NCBI GenBank assembly: GCA_951394405.1
Contig: OX596346.1
Span: forward strand, 868,001 to 932,000
DNA length: 64,000 nucleotides
Direction of reading: 5' to 3'
Source of the DNA: Coprinellus micaceus
Taxonomy: Eukaryota > Basidiomycota > Agaricomycetes > Agaricales > Psathyrellaceae
The translations under genes and the position numbers were made by a program. The notes under the pieces are model-generated. The model did not search any database, was not told the origin of the DNA, and saw only the letters and a program-made list of their open reading frames with translations. This document shows, in pieces, positions 10,776 through 21,309 of this stretch; the first letter of the stretch is position 1; the number at the start of each line of letters is the position of its first letter.

Positions 10776-12638
10776 ATGGCTACCAAGCTATCGCGGTTCA
10801 CCACTGCACTTCAGCGACTTGTATCATGGCCTGGGAATGCGCCAGCGCCAGACCTGCCCCCCGAGCTAATATTCCAAGAGATCCTTCCCTATCTCCGCAA
10901 TGAAGCGCCCACCTCGCTTGCGGGCCTGCAAGTGGCACTCACCTGCAAGGCCTTCCACCACGCACTATACCCCTTAATCGCACGATTCTTCGTCGATCGC
11001 CTTGTCGAAGCATACCCCATGTATGCGAAATTGGACATCTCTCTAGGACAGTCCGCCAGCGCACCCCGGATGAACGCCCAGGAGTTTGAGGGCCAAGTCG
11101 AGGCTGCGTTCATGCAGTCCTCGCTAGATTATCTAGGAGATTCAAGCTCACGAAACGTCGGCGCCTTCGACTCCCCCTTCCAGATGACTTGCTATGTTCA
11201 TCTCGGTTTGTTCGACGACATCGACTTTCTCTGGGCGCTGAACGGCCTCCTTTCAAAGCCCAGTGTATCCAGGTTTCTTCACAGCCTAAAGATTGTGCTG
11301 GTAGAAAATGGTGCATTGAACGGGAACACGGGGGAGCAGCGATTGGTGAACGCTAGCGCCAACGACAAGTGGAAGCGGGCATTCGTCAAACTGATTGATG
11401 TGGCCGTCGAACCAGAAGGAGTTGAATTACACCTCACGTCGCTGCCAAGTTCCAATTTTTCCCCCAAAGCAAGCCTCGGACGCCCGCTTTCACCATCTGT
11501 CCCATTCCTCGGGAGTCGCTTACACAAGCTGACTTCGACGAGCGGAGCGCTCAACCTCTTTTGGCACTGTCATCTCAGTTCCCTCATCAAACAATCCTCT
11601 CATACCTTGACTCACCTTCACATCGGCAGCTCTGACACCCCAGAAGCTAAATGGCACTCGATGCTGCCGGCGTGGCATCTCCCAATGCTCGAGAGTTTCG
11701 AAATGGATGCAGCCGCCATACCATTGACCAGCCTCATATCGTTTCTTCTCTTAAACCCCTCCATTTTCTCAGCAACCATTTTCATGCCCCCAGATTCTAT
11801 CCCTCCCAGAACCAGGGTTCCCGGCATGTTACCACAGGACTACCCTCGATTCCTGCCTCGGCTCCGGAGGCTCGCCGCCACCACAGACCTACTGCTCGCT
11901 CTCTTCACTCCTTGGCCGAACGCCTCTCACCCCGACATTCCACTGCGTAACCTCGAAAGCTTGACAATAGTCCATCGCCCCACCATCGACTACGACGAGA
12001 TCAGCAGGGTCCTGTTGTATGCATCGGGGTCCCGAGATGGCGAGCAGAGTCGCACCACCCTTCAAGCCATTGCGGTCGAGATTCCTTATGCTGAAGCCGA
12101 TGCGAAAGCTTGGCTGGGATCGGTCTCTCCTGCCGTGGATCTCTTAGACTCGATAGACGTCCTATGTGATGGGCTGATGTTGTCGACAACGAAATCGGCG
12201 GTGCAAGCAGCGTCCGGGTCGGAAATGTCCTCGACTCGCCCAGACCTGACCACAATCCTGTCGTCGCTTACCCAAATATCTTCCTTCGGTCTCAAGATGG
12301 TCGTCACAAAGCCCAATCCATTCACCAGAATGGTCCTTAGTCGTCCCTATTTCGCCTTGGATCCACACACCATTACTTGTTTCATGGCTGCCCTTCCCGC
12401 GGTGAAGGAGGTTGTGCTGGATGGGTTGTTTTGTTACCCGTGGACGGCCGTCAAGGACGCAGCGGAGTTTTGGGTCGCCTTGGGGTCAATGTGGTTGGCA
12501 TGTGGGTCTTTAGAAAAGTTAGAAATTAGGGGCCTCGGTGGTTCAACGACGCCAGCTATTTGGAACTTCGGGGACGTCGAACCGAACCCCGGACTTGATT
12601 TTTGGAGCCACGCATTTGTTGATACTACCAATGAGTGA
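10776..12638 (+). CDS. F-box-like protein, paralogue A (intact)
   Basis: Intronless 620-aa gene. The start is ATG 10776 (MATKLSRFTTALQRL); upstream in-frame codons lack a domain. Residues about 27-75 form an F-box-like block (DLPPELIFQEILPYL...LAGLQVALTCKAFHHALYPL), which in this class of fungal proteins is thought to recruit substrates to an SCF ubiquitin ligase. The rest is a long leucine-rich, repeat-like region ending LEKLEIRGLGGSTTPAIW. It is a clear paralogue of 58449-60302 and of the two half-genes at 12806-13687 and 57278-58159. Its stop lies 168 bp from the end of the minus-strand half-gene (tail to tail). Confidence 0.8.
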   Translation: MATKLSRFTTALQRLVSWPGNAPAPDLPPELIFQEILPYLRNEAPTSLAGLQVALTCKAFHHALYPLIARFFVDRLVEAYPMYAKLDISLGQSASAPRMNAQEFEGQVEAAFMQSSLDYLGDSSSRNVGAFDSPFQMTCYVHLGLFDDIDFLWALNGLLSKPSVSRFLHSLKIVLVENGALNGNTGEQRLVNASANDKWKRAFVKLIDVAVEPEGVELHLTSLPSSNFSPKASLGRPLSPSVPFLGSRLHKLTSTSGALNLFWHCHLSSLIKQSSHTLTHLHIGSSDTPEAKWHSMLPAWHLPMLESFEMDAAAIPLTSLISFLLLNPSIFSATIFMPPDSIPPRTRVPGMLPQDYPRFLPRLRRLAATTDLLLALFTPWPNASHPDIPLRNLESLTIVHRPTIDYDEISRVLLYASGSRDGEQSRTTLQAIAVEIPYAEADAKAWLGSVSPAVDLLDSIDVLCDGLMLSTTKSAVQAASGSEMSSTRPDLTTILSSLTQISSFGLKMVVTKPNPFTRMVLSRPYFALDPHTITCFMAALPAVKEVVLDGLFCYPWTAVKDAAEFWVALGSMWLACGSLEKLEIRGLGGSTTPAIWNFGDVEPNPGLDFWSHAFVDTTNE

Positions 12639-12805
12639 ATGGAGCTCAGGACCATCTTTGGCTTGCTAGAACCAAGTAATTAGCGCTGTATTTGGCTGAA
12701 ATACACGAACTGAAGAACGATCGATGTCAGGGACAATTTATTGAAATTTTACTGTTATACGTGAGTTGGCAAAGGTCACGAACAGGGCCCCCAAGCTTCG
12801 AAATT

Positions 12806-13687
12806 TCAATTCCTACGTAAGTACATGACTTCACAAAAACGCGTGAGTCCAAACACTGAACCCCGGCGTTGGCTCAACCTCCCCCTCTTCCACACGGTGG
12901 GTATATGAGAGCCTCCGAGGCCCTTAATCTCTACTCTTTGAAGCCTTGAACAGGCGCCCCAGATACTTGCCAGGCTACCCCAGAACCCCAACTCTTCTGC
13001 CACACTTTCCCTCGGTCTGACGAACATCCCATCCAAAACAGCCTTTTCCAGCCTTGGAAGGCCGGCAAGGAATCCCACCACAGTGTAGGGGTGGAGGGAC
13101 CCAGTCACCGTGAGGTGGAAGGTTGATATGTGACTGAGAGACGAGAGCGCTTGAGCGAGGTTGGGAGTCGGCGGTGCGGGTGATTGTATCAAGGCGGATG
13201 CAGCGCGGAACAAGGATGAGAGGAGGCCATTGCCTCCCTCTCTTCCTGTTGGTGCATTTCGGTTGGCGGACCCCGACTCGAGCCAGAGCTCCGTGGATGG
13301 ACCACCGCAAAGCTCAAGTTGAACACTTTGGAGAGAAATGAGGCCCTCCCCTCTGCTTGGTGATGGGATGCGCGACAAGAGTTTCGTCGACTCGCCGTAG
13401 TGGACCTTGGGAGGCTCGCGGGTGCTGTGTGGTGGAACTGTAACGATATCGAGGGATTCGAGGTTGAACAGTGGCACGCACGGATCTGTGCCAGGGCCTG
13501 AGCCGAGCAATGCGAGGATGAAGTCAATAGTGGCGGTGAGCTCATGAAGTCGAGGTAGCAGTTTTGCCCGATCTTCTGGGCGGATTGGGAGCCCGCCCCC
13601 CGAGGGAAAAGCGTATCCCGGCGGTATGCATATTTCGGCAAATATGATGGATGGGTTCAGGAGGAAGAACGGAATCAAAGTTCAGCA
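12806..13687 (-). pseudogene. F-box-like paralogue B, 3' half (cut by insertion)
   Basis: The minus-strand frame of about 290 codons corresponds to the C-terminal half of paralogues A and C (FLLNPSI...LPRLHELTATIDFILALL...LEKAVLDGMF...LQRVEIKGLGGSHIPTVW). It has no ATG; the frame begins at a TTG directly beside the break point near 13,680. An in-frame TGA precedes the homologous part. It ends at 12806 close to the stop of paralogue A. Together with 57278-58159 on the same strand it makes up nearly one full paralogue, so I read it as the distal part of one gene split by the 43.6-kb insertion. Confidence 0.8.
13680..13687. repeat. Left copy of 8-bp target-site duplication GTTCAGCA
   Basis: GTTCAGCA sits where homology to the intact F-box paralogues stops. 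The same 8 bp occur in the same orientation at 57,278-57,285, at the corresponding point of the other half-gene. On the gene's strand it reads TGCTGAAC, aligning with TGCTCGAG of paralogue A. Confidence 0.65.
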
Positions 13688-13748
13688 CCTGTAGCAGCCC
13701 TGCACACATGTAATGGCAACCAGACTTATGTAGTGGGCCATCATTGAT

Positions 13749-13847
13749 GGACCAACGGACGTGGGCTCACCCGATTATCCCGGGCATCAAAGATGGACTA
13801 GCTGGGTACTCGCCCAATATAGACGCGGACATCCATGGGCCAACGGA
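13749..13847 (+). repeat. Left subterminal motif, two copies of GG(A/G)CCAACGGA
   Basis: GGACCAACGGA at 13,749-13,759 and GGGCCAACGGA at 13,837-13,847. The reverse complement occurs near the other end at 57,193-57,203. The longer match between 13,833-13,852 and the complement of 57,188-57,207 is about 17 of 20 bases. Such motifs are often transposase binding sites; that role is inference. Confidence 0.4.
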
Positions 13848-13952
13848 TTCTGTTGTCATTTGCACAGCCACGTCCCTCGGATCAGCGCAGACCGGCGTCT
13901 AGATAGAGACTTAAGCGTTTTTTTTATCGTTCACCCCTTCTCCTCACCCACC

Positions 13953-15628
13953 ATGTCAGCTCCCCCTCCCAAAGTTCCCCACGGCCCTTCTCCTCCCCCC
14001 GCTTCCAAAAGCAACTCGGCGCAAGACGGACCTCCTCCCAAGCGCCCTCGCAGCCCACCCTCCCCATCCGCTTCCAACGACGACACCAAGCGGGATGGAC
14101 CTCCCAAGCGTCCCCGTGGCCCTCCCCACTCCTACAAAGACAATCCCTCTGTGCAAGGCGGACACAAATCACCACCCCCATCGTTCCCTCGGTCCCCAGG
14201 CAAGGATGGGGAGGGCTCGGAGTCAGATTTCTACGAAGACGTTGAGGAGGATAGCTCGGACGGTGAATACATAGACCTACGAGGTGCTCCTGCGGGGCTT
14301 CCGTATGGACTCAAGAGCATGGTCATTTACGTTCAATACGCCGTGAGTATTTTCCGAGCAAAGGCGGGGAGGCTCGCCATGGACCCAACGGCAGGCACAC
14401 ACGAAGGTTCTCGGATCCCTATCGACCTACGTGCGGAGGTCGAGATGCTGACCGACGCGGTCCTTCGCGCGTGGAACAACCGAGGTGAGTATCCTCTTTT
14501 CACGGCTATGGGTGAAGCTTACATGTCTTCTACTCACAGTGCGGCTGGATTTCAGCATTGCCGAGGTTGCCAATCTCCTCGAGTCGGGTGGATCGCAGCC
14601 CCGAGACAAACTTCTCCTCGAGAGGTTCACTCCCCCTCACCAGCGTAACCCGGACGGATCCCTCCGCCTGATCGATGTTCCAACGGTTTACATCGACAAG
14701 GAGGATCGAGTGGTTGGCTGGTATATTCCTAATGCCTTCGCTCTCCGTCGCTCTGTACGTACACGGATCTCATTTGTATCGAGCTATCTCTCACGGATAC
14801 TAGGCGCAGGTATCTAGCGTGGTCCAGAAGTATGGGGAGAGGGTTTTGAGTATCGGCGGGGAAAATTGGAGGGATGCAGAGCAGAATTTCGCCAACCCGG
14901 AGAAGTGTCTCATGGCCCCTGGAACCGCGAATTTCAGCGTTAGTTGGTACAACCGTGGCTTCAATGTACGTCGCAGTGTATTCCATTCATCGTCTCCGCT
15001 CATGATATCTCGTCTTCCCCTTGTCCAGCACCTCAACTCGAAGCCTGGGCCGTCCGCAACCCTGAAGCAGCAGGCCGGGAAGGACATGCTGCACCGTCTG
15101 CGCACTGTCAACTGCCTCATGGGCTGTCTCCTGGCGCTCGTCCATCCTCAAGCCTACGAGCAGGGGGTCTCAGTGTTCCTCGAGCTACTTCAAGACCCCA
15201 AAAAGACGTCGGACCCCAAGGCCACCATGGAGATATTCCAGGATTGGGCAACCCCGTTCAGCGGCTTCGCCATGGTCTCCAATCGCGAGTCAAAGCCCCA
15301 CCGAGACACGAAAGGAGGCAAATTCTGCCTCGACCTTCTTTCGACGTTTGGATCGTATACAAACGGTCGCCTGGATGTCTCTTTGCTCGGCGGTCAGTAC
15401 GTCTACAACCCCGGGACCGCCTTCATATTACCGGGGTACCTCTTTCAACATTCTGCGAGCCGGACAGAAGGCGAACGCCTTTGTCTCGCCAGTTTCTTTA
15501 GGCCGAACGTCGGACGGGGGGCATTGGGGAGTGATTACGAGGAACATTATCCGCCTACCTTCAACTACCTTCAGTCGACGTATTACTCCCAGGTGCCGAA
15601 GGTCGATGACAAGGACATCTGGAACTAA
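13953..15628 (+). CDS. TET/JBP-like 2-oxoglutarate Fe(II) dioxygenase
   Basis: Exons 13953-14484, 14540-14754, 14804-14965 (or from 14810) and 15029-15628 give 502 aa, with all phases matching. The N-terminal 110 residues are a Pro/Lys-rich disordered tail with basic patches (PPKRPRSPP, PPKRPRGPP), followed by an acidic stretch. The C-terminal half carries the double-stranded beta-helix signature: H394-x-D396 in KPHRDTKGGKF, H444 in LFQHSASR and R453 in GERLCLA. Fungal members annotated '2OGFeDO JBP1/TET' share this layout; known relatives oxidise 5-methylcytosine or thymine in DNA, with 2-oxoglutarate as co-substrate. It lies at the left edge of the insertion and close to the KDZ transposase. 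TET/JBP genes are reported to travel with KDZ transposons in basidiomycetes. Catalytic residues look intact; the base it acts on is unknown. Confidence 0.75.
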
Positions 15629-15636
15629 CTACTGTT

Positions 15637-16272
15637 TTATTTATTTAATCTCTCAACCCACTCGTTCACTTTCTCTGCTCCCTTACTGTAATGTAGCAAT
15701 ACTTCTTCAATTACGACGATCTCCCTTTCAGTCTCCTTCAGAAATTCCCCAAGGCACCTAGAAAGCTTCGCCCCAGACGAGAGAGATGGTGGGGGGGTGG
15801 CGAGTTCCAGGAGATTGCCCCAAGTGCTTAAAAAGTCGTTGAACACGGAACCGGCTGTTGGCAAAGGGCGTCCTAAAGTCCACCAAGGTTGGATGGGGAA
15901 GTGGTATGGGAGCTTCGCTTGGGGTAAGTCCTCGAGAAATTCCCCTGTGCACAAGGCCCTCCAGAGGTCCGCATCGCTGTCCCCTCGGCCGAGGCACACC
16001 GCCGCCCAGTTGAGCCCTTCGAACTCCTGCCCAATGCCAACGCAGAGCTGATAGCCTTGAAGAACAGTTGAGGCCTCCTTGAATTCTATTTAGATAGAAG
16101 GGCTAAGAGAAGAGCGACCATGGCTCACCATTTCCGCCATGAACATGTCAATAGTGTGCTGGTTTCTTGGTCGAACGCGGTGCCCTCCAGCCATGCACTC
16201 CAGAAAGCAGCGACGTCGCCAGTAGGCGTAGCAGCCAAGGGCTCGCCATTCCCATTTCAGGAGGTGTCGCAT
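15637..16272 (-). CDS. Unrecognised protein, possibly the 3' part of a longer gene
   Basis: Exons 16272 down to about 16129 and about 16077 down to 15637, with a 51-bp intron (GTGAGC...TTCAAG) that keeps phase. The translation starts MRHLLKWEWRALGCYAYW and ends in a predicted helix (EREIVVIEEVLLHYSKGAEK). Upstream, the minus strand reads LMQNFFDPDPFRVPF in one frame and PDISFAPTKVMRHLL in the next, as though one base were missing near 16,300. The true gene may be longer and frameshifted, and could join the gene at 16496-17237. I do not know the family. Confidence 0.4.
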
Positions 16273-16495
16273 CACCTTGGTAGGGGCAAACGAGATATCA
16301 GGAAAGGAACTCGGAAGGGGTCAGGGTCGAAGAAGTTTTGCATTAGGCTGACGAAGAGATGGAACTATTAAGCGATAGTCTCTTCGTGGGAAAGTACATG
16401 CCACCCATGAGACGCCCAGAAGCACCTAGAGTACGGGGTAAGGGCGGGAGATGAAAGGGATGGAGGGAACGCTCACAGAAATGCAATCCAACCCG

Positions 16496-17237
16496 TCACC
16501 GATCGACGTCCTCCATGATATCTAGCTTGTGCATCAATTCTTCAACGAATACAATGCTTGTATCGAGCGCTCGGATGTGCTTCAAAGTTTCTATCGACTC
16601 CATACTTGCCTCCTGGACAAGCTGTTCGGACGTTCTGAAGGCGGAGTGAAGATCCTGGCGGGAGAGAGGAAGGAGGTCGAGATAATCGGGTGTCTGCTTG
16701 TTTTTGCGGGGCTTCAAGGCTGTTCCTTGCCTGTTCCAGCATTCAAAGAGCACTTCTGGGACGACCGGTTCGAGCTTCGCGCCGTTCGGAAAGGGCGACC
16801 ACCAACAGGCTTCGTACTTCGGGAGTAGGTCGTAGTCGTAGTCAGGATCGTCGGCGACGACGTCCGCTATCGCCGTGACGTCTTCTAATTGTCCGAAGGA
16901 GTGCAGGTTGACGAGCTTCCGAATGACTATAGGTGGATGGATGTTTCCGGCATGGTATAGATGCCCCAGACCGACCAGAAAGGTAATACAATTCTGACAG
17001 CCCAAGACAATATGATTAGATTGTGTTGTTCAAGGGGTACACGGAAACGCGGCGCACCAGCTCCACCTCGACCAGGGACAAGAACAAAGCCATCTCCCTC
17101 GAAGAAAGCTTCCCCATTATCTCCTTAAACTTAGTTGCCCAGGCCCGACACCGGCTGGCAATGTATAAGACCAGGGATCGATAGGAGTCGACGTCCAGCT
17201 GGCGAAGGCTTCGCATGACGGCGAGGTTTACAGGCAT
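16496..17237 (-). CDS. Unrecognised helical protein downstream of the KDZ transposase
   Basis: Exons 17237-17043 and 16993-16496 (49-bp intron, GTGTAC, CTAATC branch, TGTCAG) encode 230 aa from ATG 17237 (MPVNLAVMRSLRQL). Mostly helical, with an Asp-rich middle (VVADDPDYDYDLLPKYEACW) and a C-terminal helix (FVEELMHKLDIMEDV). No known domain is seen. It is on the same strand as the KDZ gene and begins 110 bp after its stop. Its proximity suggests it travels with the transposase; a function is not evident. Confidence 0.5.
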
Positions 17238-17347
17238 TGGAGGAGACCCACGAAGGAGGAAGAGGCAAGAAGGAGAAGGCGCGCGGCACCAAAATAATAT
17301 GATTCCAACTTAGCTAACCCCAGCGTCAGGGTAGACGACACGCGAAG

Positions 17348-20300
17348 TCAGAATACCGCATCGACAATGACCCCGCCCTTTTTCTCAAACTCTCGCGCGG
17401 CGTAGCGCCCAAGGCGATACCACATGTTCGCCTGGCGGTATGCATACGCAGAGTGTCCCGCAGTGACCCCGTTTAAAGCCCAGCCTGTTGCTCGGACATG
17501 GCGATGCTTGCAAAACCGGACGAACCAGTCCATCTCGGACTCGAGCATCTTCACTTCTTCTTTCCAGCGGTCCACTCGAGAGCGAGCACGAATCCAATTC
17601 ACGCGGTATACTGGCTGTATGGTAAGGACAGTAATTTCGTAGAGAGGGGCTATAACTCACAGTCTTGTACGTACTTATCCGCAGCATTCGGGTCGGAGGA
17701 AGGGACATGAATCTTCCAGATCCAGGTAAGTTGGCTGTCCCTCTGCCCCCGCGCGTTGGGGTTCCAAATGGTTATCACAGCTCTTGTGTCTTGGTTGGTG
17801 AGCTCCTCCAATTCGGGGTACCTTTCCAGAGCCTTGAGGCGGATAAGCGCCCCTCGTGCGAGGTCGTAGCGGTTACACTGCAGTCGCATCGCAGTTTCAA
17901 TCGTGTTGATCTGGCCGTAAATTGTTTTTCGACCTCTCTTCCCGCTGGCGAGCTTCTTGTTCCCTCTGTAAAGGTAGGATTTGTGTGCAATGAGACCGCG
18001 GAGGCTCTCTAAAGCTTCGTGGGCTTGGGCAACCCGGAGCCTCTCCTCCTTCCCAACCTCTGGCTTCCACCTCCGAGGGAGCTCTAAGGCTGTAGACGGG
18101 AGAGGGATTGGAATGTCTTCCACCTCGGCCTCACCTTCGCCCTGATCGCCCTGATCGCCGCCTCTCCCAAGCTCCTCTTCACAGTTGCATTCATTGACAG
18201 GATCCTCGCAGACGCAGAGGTTTCTGTCCTTCGTGGAATCCGCGCTGAGCTCTTCCAGGTCGAGGCCGTCGAAGAGCTCGGTGCCCTTCTCGTAGAATGC
18301 TTCTATCTTCTTCAAGAGAGACGCACGCTTACGCTCAGCCTCTATGGCGGCAGCTCCAGGCTTTGCGTCCGAGGCGATTCCTTTGACAAACCCGCGCAAG
18401 TCAATCCTGTTCGGCCGAGGGCTGTGGATTAGTATCGAGGAATTAACGAGGAATTGGGACGCACTGTTCTGACTGAATCTGGATCCCTTTGGCAATCCAT
18501 TCTGCCACTCCTCGACGAGTTTTCATCTTGCGTTCTTGTTTCATAAGCTGGACTTGAGCTTCTTGTTGTCCTTCGGCTGAATCGGGGGGGAGTACGTCAG
18601 TTCCGCTCATCAAGATCGACAAGACAGGGCTTACGAACGAACTCACCTTCATAGGATTCTGTTTTATATATGTCCATCGCGGTGACATCTCCAGCCACTC
18701 GTTTTGCGTGGGCGTCCTCCATCACCGCCTCCCACTGCGTTCTTTGCTCGGCCGAGCAGTTCTTGTCGACCAGCGCGAAGTCTTTCTCTGCAATAACGAT
18801 ACCTTTTTTTGCATCTGCGTACTGCTTGAGGAGATAGGCCACTGGGGACAAACGGGTAAGAGATCTGGCGCCCTTCGCATAAAGATGAGACGTGCCCATG
18901 TTCAACAGCTTCTTCCAATTGCTGTCGGCCATGCACGCATCAAGGACCGCAACGCGATGAGCTGCCGTCATGTTGCGGGTACTGTTGGCAACGCCAATGA
19001 GGGTAGACCAGAGAGACTCTAGGATTTCGCCTGCAACTACACCAGCGCCTGGGGTAAACGTAGGGGCAAAGCGAGCGAGGCAATCCTCTTTGTGGCCATG
19101 GACATGGAAGAGGCCTATGAGGAACACAATTACTGCCTCTGATGGAATCGACTCTTTCAAGACGGGGTCTTGGAAGCGCGCGCGAAACTTGACGCAGTAC
19201 TGGCAATTCACGTCGTACGCGAACATGAGACCCAGAAGCAAGGCGGCGCCCGTCGTTTCATACGCCTGGGCGAGTGAGTAGTCGCCATTTTTTTGCCTGT
19301 TTATCAAGTTAGGCTTGGAGTCGGAAGGCGCTCCTGTGTACGCGTACCTGTCGGACGAGGGATGTTAACCTTTCTCCCCGGCCGAAGCTCAGTGCGGGCC
19401 CTACCTTTCGCCTTTTTGCATGTCGACCACCGATCCTGGTGCGAAGCATCCATGCCTAGTGCATGCACAGGCAAGAATGCCTGTGGAATCGAACCCTTTT
19501 TTACCCTTATTCTTATCTGTTATGGCTCGCAATTGGTTGCAGGTTAGAGTCTGTAATTTCCGTCAGTCCCAGGCACCATGATCGTCGAAGAACGCTGACA
19601 TCTTTCCCCTCTTTTCCATCTCCTATGAAACTGTTGAACCTTGTCCGCTCTGCAAAGTAGCCAGCCCCGTTCATCAGCCAAACCGCGTTGTCTGGATCAT
19701 TCACCATGAGATGATCCAGTACAAAGTTTCCGTCGGCCGTCAAGAACCTCCAGAAACGCCATCTAGACATTGTAAGTTTCGTCGTCAGTAATATTCGACC
19801 TAGTCAACTCACGGATCATCGAGATCCCTCCAGTTGTCTGGAATATTCACACCTGGTTGAGGACATACCGCGCAGAATAACGCTAGCTCGCCCTTTCCAG
19901 GAGGCGAGATTCTCAGGGAGACGATTCCCATTCCGTGCCTTTTCAGTGTTACGAGGTAGTTGTACTGCTGCCACACCCGAGTGATCTCCCTCTGCCGCTC
20001 CTTCAAAGTTCAGTTGTATTTCAGAGAAGTCCTCGAAACATGTTAAGGAAGAACGTACCTTTGATTGAGAGGGGAAAACGTAATTACTTAACCGGCGGAG
20101 GAGGGCACAATAGTGCTCTACGGACACCTGCGAGTCAACGATGCTCAGGTGGAGATGCTTCAAGAGCTCAAACGTGAAGACTGTTTGAGGTTCGGCCGAG
20201 GTTGCCGGATAAAGATTAGACTTGACAAGTTGAATGTCGAAAGAAGGTGCACCGGAACAAAAACATTGAAACACGGGTACTTCGTGAAACCCATTCGTGT

Positions 20301-21193
20301 GGACGACTGTCATCATGCATGCTCCGCCTAGCTGGCCAGTGGTTGGTCTCGCACCATATGTGGGGTCGTCTGGAAAGGTCCGCTCTTCCTCCAAGTCTTG
20401 GGCCGTCATACGGATGACCATTGCTTCAATGTCTTCCCGGCTCTTCTTGTAGTAGGGGCACGGTGATAGCCCATGGCCCAGACAGATCACCGCCCCCACC
20501 TGCCACATCCAAGAAGGCTGCCAACGATTCTTGACCCAGGTTTCGATCCGATGGAGGGGGCTCCTCCGGTGCTCAAGGCGGCAGCAGTCACGACAGAGTC
20601 GCGGGGTGGAGATGCAATCCAAACATCGCATCTCCGCATCTCCAAATCCGCAGCTCTCGCAGGAGGACGCGCATCGACCCTCCCTCTCCAGGAGAGCCGC
20701 CAGATATGACTCAGAATGATCCCGAGCCCAGGCGTCCATGTATTCGTGTGTTGTCTGGATGTTGTCTGGATGAGAACCGTGAAAAGTGAGAGTGTAGTGA
20801 TGCGTCGTTGCTTACCCGTCCTTGGCTTGTTTTTCCGGTGTGCGACTGTGTAATACCTTCCATGAACACGGGAGGTGGTCCGTTATCGTCATCCGACGCG
20901 TCGCCATCTTGTCTCGAAGGGCTGAGCGGGGCATGGTCATCGTAGGCAAAGTGAGGCACGCTCAATGTGGGGAGTTCGTCGGACGCGACTACGCCATTCT
21001 CGGGTTCAGCATCGCCTCGCTTTCTCTTTCTGGGTGTGTCAGGTGTCGCTTGAAGTGACGAGACGGGGACAGGCTTGATCTTGATCTTCGAGCCTCTTCC
21101 TGAAGTTGATTCAATAAATTCAACCTCGATGTTGTCTTCGTCGCCATCGTGAGTGTTAGAGATGTTTGGTCGGCGCAAACGCCGCAGTCCCAT
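17348..21193 (-). CDS. KDZ (Kyakuja-Dileera-Zisupton) transposase with CxC2 cysteine cluster
   Basis: Nine exons: 21193-20816, 20754-20059, 20000-19813, 19762-19594, 19550-19405, 19296-18647, 18576-18465, 18421-17661 and 17610-17348. Total 3,363 nt, an uninterrupted 1,120-aa frame. Residues 1-126 are acidic/basic and disordered (TPRKRKRGDAEPENG). Residues about 154-225 are the Cys/His cluster called CxC2 (CESCGF...RCLDC...LCRDCC...LEHRR...LGHGLSPCP), presumed zinc- and DNA-binding. The RNase H-like core shows D431 (ADGNFVL), D554 (AYDVNCQY) and E616/E619 (GEILESLW), with CARHGCFAPGSVVDMQKGER-like and GLFHVHGHKEDC blocks between. The C-terminus (LYRVNWIRARSRVDRW) matches the family's end. Length and motifs are complete, so it may be active. 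It is divergent from the 173-aa gene, 116 bp apart. Confidence 0.92.
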
Positions 21194-21309
21194 GCGTGAA
21201 TCGAGCAAAAAGAGGGGAAGGAAAGGCGAGGGTGTGATGGAATCGGAAGGTTTGGCAGAAAGTGATTTTTGCCATCACCGGGTAATATACCCCCTTGTTC
21301 AAAGCGACC
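21194..21309. promoter_or_regulatory. 116-bp divergent promoter (KDZ transposase / 173-aa gene)
   Basis: Only 116 bp separate the two start codons. It contains GGGTAATATACCCCC at about 21,280-21,294, a near-palindrome that could also serve as an AT-rich core element. Shared control of the two genes is inferred from the spacing. Confidence 0.45.

Noticed and set aside
14343..14394. Intron in exon 1 of the TET/JBP-like gene (GTGAGT...GGCAG, 52 bp)
   Set aside because: Removing it breaks the frame before the conserved LRAEVEMLTDAVLRAW block; reading through keeps it.
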